Virus record (IMG/VR): IMGVR_UViG_3300044982_000070
Location: 1-37,096 of that record
Length of the DNA stretch: 37,096 nucleotides
Origin: a virus
Reading direction: 5' to 3' (one strand)
In this document: piece by piece, positions 31,218-37,096 of the stretch
How the letters are laid out: each line of letters begins with the position of its first letter
How positions within the stretch are numbered: position 1 is the stretch's first letter
Translations under genes and position numbers: made by a program
Notes under the pieces: generated by a model
The model's input: the letters and a program-made list of their open reading frames with translations, nothing else
Databases searched by the model: none
What the model was told of the DNA's origin: nothing

Positions 31218-32618
31218 ATGAGTCAAATATATAAATCTCCAACTGCAGGAGGTTTACCACCTACTGTATTAGAAACAATCACAGGAAATGACGGAGTACC
31301 TGAATCTGCAATTGCTCATAACTTTAATTTTTTAACAGCGAATGCCACACCACAATTTAAAGGCACAACAGGTACCGAAACTTTAGATTTTGGTTTATCT
31401 AATCTTTTATTAGGTTCAGATGGTTCAATAACATCGGGAATTCAAAATACCTCTTTAGGAAGTACAGCACTTTCAAACTTGCATACAGGAAATCAAAATA
31501 CTGCGTTAGGATATGGCGCGATGGCAAATTCTTCCCCCGATGAAAGTGCAAATGTAGCTGTTGGATTTAATGCAGGGACTTCTTTATCTGGTAACAGTAA
31601 TACATTAGTAGGATTTCAGGCTGGTTTGACATTAGCATCAGGAAATACAGCTGTAGGGGCTAGCGCATTGCTGAGTTGTGAAGGGAATTTCAATCTTGCC
31701 CTAGGGAACGGAGCAGGAACACTATATACAACTACAGAATCAAATAATGTCCTTTTAAACAATATAGGTGTGGCTGGTGAATCAAATGTAATGCGGCTTG
31801 GAAATCAAGGATCTGGATCAGGACAGCAGAATAAAGCTTTTGTGGCTGGAATTATAGGTGTAACAACATCTAATAGTCAGTTAGTAACTGTTGATAGTAC
31901 TTCAGGGCAATTAGGAGCAGTTTCAGAATCTACTCTTCCCTCTCTATCTTTTGCTCCTAATGCAGTTGTAAATTTATTTGAAGATTTTTTTGTTGATACT
32001 ATAGTAGCCACTCAATTACAGGGAAGTTTGCCATGGACTATAGCAAATTCCGGTTGGGCATTAGGCGCAGCGGGTTCAATATCACATCCTGGTATCATTG
32101 TAAATACATCGATGACTTCAGGTGTAAGATCTATGATATTAGCTGCAACAACATTTAAATTGGGTGCATTTTTATTAGGGGGAGGAGTTCTTTCATTAAA
32201 TTGGGTATTTAATATTGCAACACTTTCAAATGCTACAAATTCATATACGCTTGCAGTTGGAATATCCGATACTACATCCGCAGCAGCGGCGACAAATGGT
32301 TGTTGGGTTCAATATTCAGACGCATTAAATTCAGGAAATTGGACATTCAATACTGCATCTTCTTCAACAGCTACAAATAGTAATAGCTCTGTTGCAGTGA
32401 CATTAGGTTGGCATAACGTAAATATAACAGTAAATGCAAATGCTTCCTCCGTTGCATTTTCAGTCGATGGAACATCGCTGGGAACTATAACAACTAACAT
32501 TCCAACATCTGGAATTCTACCTTATCTAAACGTTATTTTTGGTGCTGGAACTATTGCCGCAAGCACCATTCAGGTGGATCTAATGTATCTCACACAAATT
32601 TTAACAACGCCTCGGTAA
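31218..32618 (+). CDS. Long fibre with YadA-head-like repeats and lectin-like tip
   Basis: Encodes 466 residues. Residues about 80-180 carry repeats of the type NTALGYGAM, VAVGFNAGT, NTAVGASAL, LALGNGAG, similar to YadA-head left-handed beta-roll repeats of trimeric adhesins and fibres. From about residue 250 a beta-sandwich follows (FEDFFVDTI to VDLMYLTQI) that looks like a concanavalin-like lectin domain. It probably binds a surface glycan. AGGAGA lies upstream. Last gene of the fibre unit. Confidence 0.68.
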   Translation: MSQIYKSPTAGGLPPTVLETITGNDGVPESAIAHNFNFLTANATPQFKGTTGTETLDFGLSNLLLGSDGSITSGIQNTSLGSTALSNLHTGNQNTALGYGAMANSSPDESANVAVGFNAGTSLSGNSNTLVGFQAGLTLASGNTAVGASALLSCEGNFNLALGNGAGTLYTTTESNNVLLNNIGVAGESNVMRLGNQGSGSGQQNKAFVAGIIGVTTSNSQLVTVDSTSGQLGAVSESTLPSLSFAPNAVVNLFEDFFVDTIVATQLQGSLPWTIANSGWALGAAGSISHPGIIVNTSMTSGVRSMILAATTFKLGAFLLGGGVLSLNWVFNIATLSNATNSYTLAVGISDTTSAAAATNGCWVQYSDALNSGNWTFNTASSSTATNSNSSVAVTLGWHNVNITVNANASSVAFSVDGTSLGTITTNIPTSGILPYLNVIFGAGTIAASTIQVDLMYLTQILTTPR

Positions 32619-32666
32619 CATGGTTAAAGACAAAAAAACTAGAAAACAATTTGAAAAGGCAAAATT

Positions 32667-32834
32667 ATGATAAAATTTATTCTTCTCCCATTTTTCATAT
32701 TGCTCACATCTTGCCAAGCATTGCCCATGTTGTATCAGGCAGCAGAAGTTATAGTGAAAGAAGAGATTGCAGAGATTATATCTCCAAAACATGACACTTC
32801 TGAAACAGACAAACAACAGAAAGAAAAAATTTAA
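32667..32834 (+). CDS. Small lipoprotein
   Basis: Encodes 55 residues. The lipobox LLTSC ends a 12-residue hydrophobic core (FILLPFFILLTSC), so Cys15 should be lipidated. The rest is short, acidic and ends in a charged QKEKI tail. AAGG lies 7 bp upstream. Size and position after the fibres recall Rz1-type outer-membrane spanins, but there is no partner Rz gene overlapping it. A superinfection-exclusion lipoprotein is another possibility. Confidence 0.65.
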   Translation: MIKFILLPFFILLTSCQALPMLYQAAEVIVKEEIAEIISPKHDTSETDKQQKEKI

Positions 32835-32852
32835 CATTTTAGTAAAAACTTA

Positions 32853-32882
32853 TTGCTATAAAAAAATTATTTTAACTATGGT
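32853..32882 (+). promoter_or_regulatory. Putative promoter for the 3' small-gene cluster
   Basis: TTGCTA and TATGGT are separated by 18 bp. TATGGT followed by GCCGAC at 32886 recalls the capsid leader. Predicted start about 25 bp before the gene at 32916. Confidence 0.4.
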
Positions 32883-32915
32883 GAAGCCGACACTAAAAGC
32901 AAAAAGGACTTTAAC

Positions 32916-33062
32916 ATGCCACTCCTTAAAGGTAAAAAAAATATAGGAAAAAATATTAAAGAGGAAGAAAAAAATCATCCACATAAACAAGCTGTTGCTA
33001 TCGCTTTAAACATCGCTAGAAAATCGGGTGTTAATATCCCAAAAAAACAAAGGAAAAAATGA
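32916..33062 (+). CDS. DUF6496-like small basic protein
   Basis: Encodes 48 residues. MPLLKGKKNIGKNIKEEEKN, then HKQAVAIALNIARKSG follows the pattern of small phage proteins I recall under DUF6496 (MPLxKGKS...PQKQAVAIALxxAR). AAAAAGGA lies upstream. Function unknown, and basic, perhaps DNA-binding. It overlaps the next start by ATGA. Confidence 0.65.
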   Translation: MPLLKGKKNIGKNIKEEEKNHPHKQAVAIALNIARKSGVNIPKKQRKK

Positions 33063-33277
33063 TGTTAGATAAATTATCAGGGTTTTTTAAAGCCGAATTT
33101 CAACTAGGACATATGGCTGCTCTAATGAATCATGCTGCAAATATTGTAAATATTTTAAGAGCTGATTTTTTGAAAGACGCTGATTCTAAAAATGCATCCA
33201 TCGATGCATTGTGCGAGCTTTTACAATCGCAAAAAGATAAGACAGAAGCACCGACAGAGGAACCAACAAATGGATAA
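33059..33277 (+). CDS. Small unknown protein
   Basis: Encodes 72 residues (MMLDKLSGFFKAEFQLGHMA), helical with an acidic Pro-containing tail (TEAPTEEPTNG). Starts in an ATGA overlap, with AAAGGAAAAA ahead. Unrecognised. Confidence 0.55.
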   Translation: MMLDKLSGFFKAEFQLGHMAALMNHAANIVNILRADFLKDADSKNASIDALCELLQSQKDKTEAPTEEPTNG

Positions 33278-33404
33278 AAAGATAAAGAAACTTGAGAAAG
33301 GCACTTCTAAGCTGCTTCATGAGGAAAAGTCATTGATGAAAGCGGATAAGAAACGCGACAAGCTTGTAGAAAAAGGCAAAAAGATGAAACATAAAGCTTG
33401 TTAA
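33270..33404 (+). CDS. Small Lys-rich protein
   Basis: Encodes 44 residues (MDKKIKKLEKGTSKLLHEEK), then KSLMKADKKRDKLVEKGKK. Basic helix with no hydrophobic core. GAGGAA lies 8 bp before 33270, inside the previous gene. Similar composition to the products at 3223 and 3465. No role known. Confidence 0.55.
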   Translation: MDKKIKKLEKGTSKLLHEEKSLMKADKKRDKLVEKGKKMKHKAC

Positions 33405-33470
33405 AAAACACCATAAACATTAAAAACAGATTGAAGTAGAATTTTTTTCATGGTGAACCCTTGTTAATGT

Positions 33471-33500
33471 GGGCACAGTAGCCTCCTACTGTGCCCTTTC
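33471..33500 (+). terminator. Perfect rho-independent terminator
   Basis: GGGCACAGTAG and CTACTGTGCCC form an 11-bp perfect stem with loop CCTC, followed by TTTCTTGTTT. It ends the structural/late + strand region, 5-10 bp from the end of the convergent recombination operon. The bases 33405-33470 hold no gene. Confidence 0.9.
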
Positions 33501-33504
33501 TTGT

Positions 33505-33624
33505 TTACCGCATTAATCCCAATTTAACAAGAACAAAGCATACAGCCATTGTAGTTATAAAAACCATTGCTATAAATTTAAACAATTGAATAATGGCCAT
33601 CAAAATGTAGTCTATGAAGCACAT
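33505..33624 (-). CDS. Tiny membrane protein
   Basis: Encodes 39 residues, nearly all hydrophobic (IDYILMAIIQLFKFIAMVF, then ITTMAVCFVLVKLG). GGAGAA on the minus strand lies 5-6 bp before the ATG, within the exonuclease gene end. Last gene of the recombination operon. Size and hydrophobicity permit a role as a holin-like or regulatory micro-protein. The call rests on the good ribosome site and the uninterrupted frame. Confidence 0.5.
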   Translation of the reverse strand: MCFIDYILMAIIQLFKFIAMVFITTMAVCFVLVKLGLMR

Positions 33625-34472
33625 GTGATTCTCCAGCTGTTAGTAGAATTTTTCCTGTATTGATCAAGATCCACACCTTTAAGCTCAGGTATTTGGGAAT
33701 AATCCACATTTCCTTTCCTATTGATTTGGCAAAGTGATATACCGCCACCCTTCGAGTTTGACTCGCCACTTAAAAAAATTAACTGCTTTCTTAAATCCTC
33801 TTCTCGTTTTTCTAACTCTTTGATACTTTCGTTCACAAATCTGTATTGTAAAGCGCACTGTTCCCATAGTTCATCACTCCTTTCAATATAATCTTCTTCG
33901 CTCGGCTCAGGAGGAATGTTATTAATTAAACATTCGTAGAATTTTTTTTCTTCTTCAATCATTTTAGCGATGTAAGCATCATCTCGCGGGACTTCAACTG
34001 TAACCCCATCAAATCCGTCAAAGCTGAAATAGAAAGCCTTTTCTGCATCACAAACATACATTTGATGTTGAAGCTGTGGGTAATAATGCTTTGGGATTTT
34101 TCCATTAAGAGCTATTTGATGATCTTTATCACCAGGACATTTAATTTCTAAGATTTCATTGAAATCGTTGATGCCATCTAAAGAAGCCATAGCCCAATCT
34201 TTGACGATAACTTTTGGAAACATTTTATGGCCTGTCTTTGCATAAAATAACTCCCTAGCTAAGGGCTCAAGATCAGTTCCTCTTTGCATCCTGTCGTTTA
34301 CTGTAGATCGATAATTAGGATCTTTTTTCTCGTGGTAGAGCTGAATTTTAGTCTTCCAATGAGATGTGCCCATAATAATGCATGCATCGGTTGCTGTAAT
34401 TTTGTGTCTGCGAAACTCAAGCCACTCTTGAGTTCCTTGTTCTAATTGAAATTCTTGACATTCTGCTGACAT
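33612..34472 (-). CDS. YqaJ / lambda-exonuclease-like 5'-3' exonuclease
   Basis: Encodes 286 residues. The N-terminus (QEWLEFRRHKITATDACIIM) is the signature of the YqaJ phage-type exonuclease. Active-site residues follow the PD-(D/E)xK pattern: E69 in RGTDLEPLARELF, D99 in MASLDGI, E109 and K111 in LEIKCP. It degrades the 5' strand from double-strand ends, leaving 3' overhangs for the annealase two genes upstream. It overlaps the 60-residue gene by 31 bp. The C-terminal region is divergent helical sequence. Confidence 0.88.
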   Translation of the reverse strand: MSAECQEFQLEQGTQEWLEFRRHKITATDACIIMGTSHWKTKIQLYHEKKDPNYRSTVNDRMQRGTDLEPLARELFYAKTGHKMFPKVIVKDWAMASLDGINDFNEILEIKCPGDKDHQIALNGKIPKHYYPQLQHQMYVCDAEKAFYFSFDGFDGVTVEVPRDDAYIAKMIEEEKKFYECLINNIPPEPSEEDYIERSDELWEQCALQYRFVNESIKELEKREEDLRKQLIFLSGESNSKGGGISLCQINRKGNVDYSQIPELKGVDLDQYRKNSTNSWRITCAS

Positions 34473-34624
34473 TGTAACCTCTTTTCTAAATATTTAATAT
34501 GATTCTCAAGCTTAATAACTCTATTTGCTAATATTCCTGCAACTAATGTTGCAGGAGCTTCACTCATTTCTAGCCATTCACCAGCGGTTTCTTGAACTTC
34601 TCTAATAACATCTTCTGTAGTCAT
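34442..34624 (-). CDS. Small protein between annealase and exonuclease
   Basis: Encodes 60 residues (MTTEDVIREVQETAGEWLEM), helical and ending in KYLEKRLQCQQNV. It starts at the last base of the annealase stop and overlaps the exonuclease start by 31 bp, so the three are probably translated together. Unrecognised. Confidence 0.6.
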   Translation of the reverse strand: MTTEDVIREVQETAGEWLEMSEAPATLVAGILANRVIKLENHIKYLEKRLQCQQNVKNFN

Positions 34625-35457
34625 TAAACCTCAGCAGTTATAAGTTCAGGTTCAACAGCTCTTTGTTTTTGATGATTCTGTTCCATATTCTTAATAGCAG
34701 CATTTTTCATGCGATCATATATATCTAGAGGCAATTCTGAGAGGTTATCTGTTTTGTATTGTTTTTTTAGATAATCGTATACCCATGTTTTATATCTTTG
34801 GTCGCATTCTTCTAATATCATTTGTAATTCTGCAGCTTGTTCAAGACTAATTTTTGGAGTCAAATCTTCAACTTCTGCTTGCTGCATTTCTTCTTTTGTA
34901 TAAACACCAGACATTTCAGCAGGAAACGCTTTTCTTAAAGCCTGAGCTTCTGCGCATTTGGCTAACATTGTTTTAGGCATATTTATCCACATTCCTGTAG
35001 GTTTTTTCTCGCCAGTACTTTTATCAGTAAAAGTCTGGCAATATTCATCTAGATATGCACTGGCAGATACAGTATGCCAAGTGCCATCCTTAGTGAGCTT
35101 CTTAATGTATGCAGTCGCAGAAAGTAAATTTCCGTTGGTATCGGTAACATACGTAGGCTCAGCCCCTGGCGCATAACGCTCAGTGCGCTCTGCAATTAAT
35201 CGATAGCCATCGATTCCAGTCTGTATTGTCATGGTCTCACCCCAGGAACCATCTGGCTTCTTACTTTTACGTTTAACAGCATAGATTTGGCGCATAAATG
35301 GGTCTAATTGAGTCTTATGACATGCCATAAGGAAGATCTCAAACTCTTCGTTAGAAATCCCCTTACAAAGAGAATTTTTAAGAATGTCGATTTGTCTTTG
35401 ATTGAAATTGTGTGCTGAAACGGATGTTTCTTCTCTAATTGCTAAAACTTTATTCAT
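34624..35457 (-). CDS. bet: Bet/RecT-family single-strand annealing protein
   Basis: Encodes 277 residues. Signature stretches: LDPFMRQIYAVKRKSK, TMTIQTGIDGYRLIAERTER, YAPGAEPTY and MLAKCAEAQALRKAFPAEMS match the Bet/RecT family. It anneals complementary strands during recombination or repair of phage ends. It works with the exonuclease downstream. The C-terminal third is helical and less conserved. The ATG overlaps the previous micro-gene (ATGA), and CAAGGAG lies upstream. Confidence 0.93.
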   Translation of the reverse strand: MNKVLAIREETSVSAHNFNQRQIDILKNSLCKGISNEEFEIFLMACHKTQLDPFMRQIYAVKRKSKKPDGSWGETMTIQTGIDGYRLIAERTERYAPGAEPTYVTDTNGNLLSATAYIKKLTKDGTWHTVSASAYLDEYCQTFTDKSTGEKKPTGMWINMPKTMLAKCAEAQALRKAFPAEMSGVYTKEEMQQAEVEDLTPKISLEQAAELQMILEECDQRYKTWVYDYLKKQYKTDNLSELPLDIYDRMKNAAIKNMEQNHQKQRAVEPELITAEV

Positions 35458-35603
35458 ACTAGCTCCTTGAATTGATTAATGTGTTTTTTAAGGAAAACTC
35501 TTGAATGAAAGCAGCAAATCGGATATTCTTTCCGTAGCAGCGATCTCTCAAAACGTCTTGGCGGACCGAATGTTTCGATTGCTGCTTCATTCAATTTATT
35601 CAT
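35454..35603 (-). CDS. Micro-gene upstream of the annealase
   Basis: Encodes 49 residues (MNKLNEAAIETFGPPRRFER), basic, with a CC pair. Starts immediately at the stop of the zinc-like gene (TAGATG) and ends in ATGA over the annealase start, so it is enclosed by coupled genes. Supported by packing and frame only. Its 3' end carries the annealase ribosome site. Confidence 0.45.
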   Translation of the reverse strand: MNKLNEAAIETFGPPRRFERSLLRKEYPICCFHSRVFLKKHINQFKELV

Positions 35604-35801
35604 CTATTTTTTTGTTATTAAATTTTGTCCAATGCCTAATCCAAGTTTTTTCGAATAAGCATAAACTTTCCAATGCTTAAAACACATATTAGCCCAAAAT
35701 CCATAAATTGTTTTAGCATCGTAATGGGCATCATCATCGCAATACATGCATTTTGGCAATTTAGCAACGACAATTTCCTCGTGTTCTTTGTCTATATGCA
35801 T
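35604..35801 (-). CDS. Small Cys/His zinc-finger-like protein
   Basis: Encodes 65 residues (MHIDKEHEEIVVAKLPKCMY). CMYC at 18-21 and MCFKHW at 39-44 give three Cys and a His, a likely zinc knuckle. Lies two genes upstream of the annealase. AGAAGAAAAG precedes the start. Unrecognised as a family. Confidence 0.55.
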   Translation of the reverse strand: MHIDKEHEEIVVAKLPKCMYCDDDAHYDAKTIYGFWANMCFKHWKVYAYSKKLGLGIGQNLITKK

Positions 35802-35872
35802 CTTTTCTTCTCGTTTTTAAGCATTGTCTTGTAAATTTGCGTTTGTTCCTCTTTTGATAAAGAGGAGATCAT
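35792..35872 (-). CDS. Possible micro-peptide
   Basis: Encodes 26 residues (MISSLSKEEQTQIYKTMLKN), amphipathic. It has no ribosome site and overlaps the next start by 10 bp. A CCTCTTT/AAAGAGG hairpin covers 35848-35865. Included because it fills a gap in the operon, but the support is weak. Confidence 0.25.
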   Translation of the reverse strand: MISSLSKEEQTQIYKTMLKNEKKRCI

Positions 35873-35899
35873 GTGTAGATTTTTAATTACTTGCTGTTC

Positions 35900-35977
35900 T
35901 TATTTATTTTGTTTTTCGTTTTCCCATCTTTTTTGATGCCTTAGCCACGCTTCATATCTTTGACTTTCTTTACTCAT
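35900..35977 (-). CDS. Possible leader peptide of the recombination operon
   Basis: Encodes 25 residues (MSKESQRYEAWLRHQKRWEN), strongly charged. GGAG lies about 7 bp upstream on the minus strand, and the promoter at 36011-36040 fits it as the first reading frame of this operon. Confidence 0.4.
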   Translation of the reverse strand: MSKESQRYEAWLRHQKRWENEKQNK

Positions 35978-36010
35978 TTGAAACTCCTGTTTTAGTTTGT
36001 TAAGTTCCAA

Positions 36011-36040
36011 AATATAACCAAAGTGACAATTTTAGATCAA
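36011..36040 (-). promoter_or_regulatory. Putative promoter of the recombination operon
   Basis: On the minus strand TTGATC and TATATT are 18 bp apart, 34 bp before the 25-residue frame. The divergent gap 35978-36132 contains this and the promoter at 36076, plus TTGTCAC between the boxes. No gene in the gap. Confidence 0.4.
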
Positions 36041-36075
36041 GTTAAAAAAAACAAACAGCCAAAAAAACAAACCTA

Positions 36076-36104
36076 TTGACAATATGTGTTTGAGTCTGTA
36101 TACC
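36076..36104 (+). promoter_or_regulatory. Promoter for the HTH regulator
   Basis: Consensus TTGACA (36076-36081), 17 bp, TATACC (36099-36104), with AAGGAGA before the ATG at 36133. This is one of the best promoter matches in the window. Confidence 0.6.
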
Positions 36105-36132
36105 ATATGTTCATAATTACAAGGAGAACCCA

Positions 36133-36330
36133 ATGAATTTGAAAGCGTTTTTAGCTGTACAGGGAATAACCCAGAAAGAATTTTCGGAAATGCTAGAGGT
36201 AAATGAGCGATATATGTCGCGCATAATAAACGGACATTTGATGCCTGGAAAAAGACTAAAGAGGGATATTGAAACGCTAACTGAAGGCCGAATAACATTA
36301 GAAATGAAAGAAAAAAAAACAAAACGATAA
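36133..36330 (+). CDS. Small HTH_XRE/Cro-like regulator
   Basis: Encodes 65 residues. The N-terminal 45 form a classic helix-turn-helix: LKAFLAVQGITQKEFSEMLE, then VNERYMSRIINGHLMP. A basic tail (KEKKTKR) may add DNA contact. Size suits Cro-type repressors. It lacks the C-terminal dimerisation/cleavage domain of a CI protein. It has its own strong promoter and faces the minus-strand membrane gene. Likely targets are the operator-like repeats at 36568-36629 or 5061. Confidence 0.8.
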   Translation: MNLKAFLAVQGITQKEFSEMLEVNERYMSRIINGHLMPGKRLKRDIETLTEGRITLEMKEKKTKR

Positions 36331-36416
36331 AATTATAATGAAAATAAGTACTTTTTTCCATATACTGCCAGAAGGTAGCTTCGGAGGATGAGGTGTATAG
36401 CATGTAGAAACCCTTT

Positions 36417-36533
36417 TTAAATCGTGCAAATCGTAGTTACTATAAGGATCGTTATTGCTACCAATGCATACATGATCAGAATGCGAGCGCGAAATGAAAT
36501 CGGGGATAGAAGTTTTTGACATATTTTTCGCAT
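36417..36533 (-). CDS. 38-residue membrane protein
   Basis: Encodes 38 residues (MRKICQKLLSPISFRARILI), then a transmembrane helix (MYALVAITILIVTTICTI). AAGGAG on the minus strand lies 5 bp before the ATG, an excellent ribosome site for so short a frame. Divergent from 36659 with a shared operator region. Could be a membrane micro-protein of the switch, such as an immunity or exclusion peptide. Function unknown. Confidence 0.55.
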   Translation of the reverse strand: MRKICQKLLSPISFRARILIMYALVAITILIVTTICTI

Positions 36534-36551
36534 TTTTTCTCCTTGAATTTA

Positions 36552-36632
36552 TGTATGCCTTTTGTCATATCAGATGTCAAATAATTTTTTTTATAAAAAA
36601 TAGTTGAACATAATATTTTATATCTGATAGTA
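36552..36632. promoter_or_regulatory. Divergent promoter and operator region
   Basis: Minus strand: TTGACA (36575-36580), 17 bp, CATACA (36552-36557). Plus strand: TTGAAC (36604-36609), 16 bp, GATAGT (36626-36631). TATCAGATG at 36568-36576 and TATCTGATA at 36621-36629 form an inverted pair that lies inside both promoters. TTTGTCAT...ATGTCAAA (about 36561-36581) is an imperfect palindrome. This looks like a two-operator switch. Confidence 0.5.
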
Positions 36633-36658
36633 AGTCTGTTATAAACAGGAGAAAAAAT

Positions 36659-36928
36659 ATGATGGTCCGCCAAGAGTTTCATGCTATGCCGCCAAAACCA
36701 TTTATGGATCAAGTTATGGATCCACTGGCCAAGGCATATTGCTTTTTGTGGGAAAGAAAAGACCAGCTCAATCGCATAAATTTTACATGGACTGAGCTGT
36801 CTAAGTACTACAATAAGAACACGTTCCGCACCAATCTGAGAAAATTAAACAGTGTGGGACTTGTTAGCGATATTTACGAATCCGAAGAAGACATCTCAAT
36901 CGAATTGGTCGGTTGGGATGATTTCTAA
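36659..36928 (+). CDS. Winged-helix-like small regulator or initiation protein
   Basis: Encodes 89 residues. LAKAYCFLWERKDQLNRINF, then WTELSKYYNKNTFRTNLRKL and a short beta end (EEDISIELVGWDDF) resemble a winged helix-turn-helix. AGGAG lies 7 bp upstream. It is the last gene before the origin array and could be a second replication or copy-control protein. No family match from memory. Confidence 0.5.
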   Translation: MMVRQEFHAMPPKPFMDQVMDPLAKAYCFLWERKDQLNRINFTWTELSKYYNKNTFRTNLRKLNSVGLVSDIYESEEDISIELVGWDDF

Positions 36929-36937
36929 GGAAAAAGA

Positions 36938-36960
36938 AGTGTGAGCAAAGTGCTCACACT
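36938..36960. terminator. Perfect 10-bp hairpin beyond the last gene
   Basis: AGTGTGAGCA and TGCTCACACT with loop AAG. On the minus strand it is followed by TTCTTTTTCC, so termination would be for minus-direction transcripts. On the + strand it lacks a T-run. It separates the switch from the origin. The gap 36961-36990 holds no gene. Confidence 0.55.
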
Positions 36961-36990
36961 CCAAATTAATTCAGGATACTAATACCATGA

Positions 36991-37096
36991 ATTAGCAAAA
37001 AGATAGACGCAAAAACAAAGGTAGACGCTAAACGTCATAATAAGACAAACAGCAGACTTCCACATCTGGAGAAACTAGAAACCAGGAAAAAGCATC
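36991..37096. repeat. Iteron array, putative replication origin (right part)
   Basis: Positions 37084-37096 read AGGAAAAAGCATC, the same core as the repeats at the start of the window, and they are preceded by AGAAACTA, which also precedes the copies at 13 and 58. Positions 36991-37010 (ATTAGCAAAAAGATAGACGC) are the inverted partner, 17 of 19 bases, of 121-139. A second TAGACGC lies at 37022-37028. The array therefore appears to continue from the last base to the first, which suggests a circular molecule opened inside the origin. Confidence 0.65.

Noticed and set aside
36032-36403. 123-codon minus frame opposite the HTH gene
   Set aside because: Very Phe/Leu-rich antisense of A-rich coding sequence. 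The HTH frame has a consensus promoter and ribosome site.

Overview
The window looks like one essentially complete, circularly permuted genome of a short-tailed (podovirus-type) tailed phage or phage-plasmid of about 37 kb. It is AT-rich, densely packed, and uses Shine-Dalgarno starts and frequent ATGA/TAATG stop-start overlaps, so the host is bacterial. I cannot name the host. The AT content and several small-protein families would fit phages of intracellular bacteria such as Chlamydiota or Legionellales, but that is a guess. The same repeat family, built around AGGAAAAAG(A/C)ATC, occurs at both ends of the window, so the ends were probably cut inside one iteron array and the molecule is circular.

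Layout. (1) 36991-37096 joined to 1-140: iteron array and inverted repeats, the likely replication origin, next to a winged-helix replication-initiator-like gene (171-1136) and a RusA-type resolvase. (2) 1550-9602: mostly + strand accessory and early region: a ParB-domain/DNA methyltransferase fusion, many small proteins, a serine recombinase, a YkgJ-like Cys-cluster protein, a metallophosphoesterase, a DUF3310 protein and a secreted zinc-ribbon-like protein, closed by a strong terminator. (3) 9617-10249: small minus-strand island including a ribbon-helix-helix protein. (4) 10455-18856: packaging and head assembly: terminase small and large subunits, portal, a string of small unknown genes, an antisense gene with an RNA polymerase alpha-CTD-like domain, and scaffold. 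(5) 19027-29961: major capsid protein, head and tail proteins carrying a repeated beta-rich module, gp4/gp10-like tail proteins, and three candidate ejection proteins. (6) 30095-32618: fibre or receptor-binding genes. (7) 32667-33404: a lipoprotein and small basic proteins, ending in a perfect terminator. (8) 33505-35977, minus strand: YqaJ-type exonuclease plus a Bet/RecT annealase with overlapping micro-genes. (9) 36133-36928: a small regulatory switch with an HTH protein, a 38-residue membrane protein and a winged-helix-like protein reading away from a shared operator-rich region.

How it fits together. Rep plus iterons probably starts replication using host polymerases. The Bet/exonuclease pair and RusA would handle concatemers or recombination, the serine recombinase could resolve multimers, and the terminase/portal set packages DNA. 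No tyrosine integrase, DNA polymerase, tape measure, sheath or recognisable endolysin was seen. This points to a podovirus that may persist as a plasmid and whose lysis mechanism is not obvious.

The most interesting signals are the origin array spanning the window ends, a promoter-leader module repeated upstream of the capsid gene and of the fibre operon, the alpha-CTD-like gene antisense to a head-region gene, a probable frameshift near 3890, and a capsid-operon gene whose C-terminal half recurs as a separate paralog beyond a terminator.
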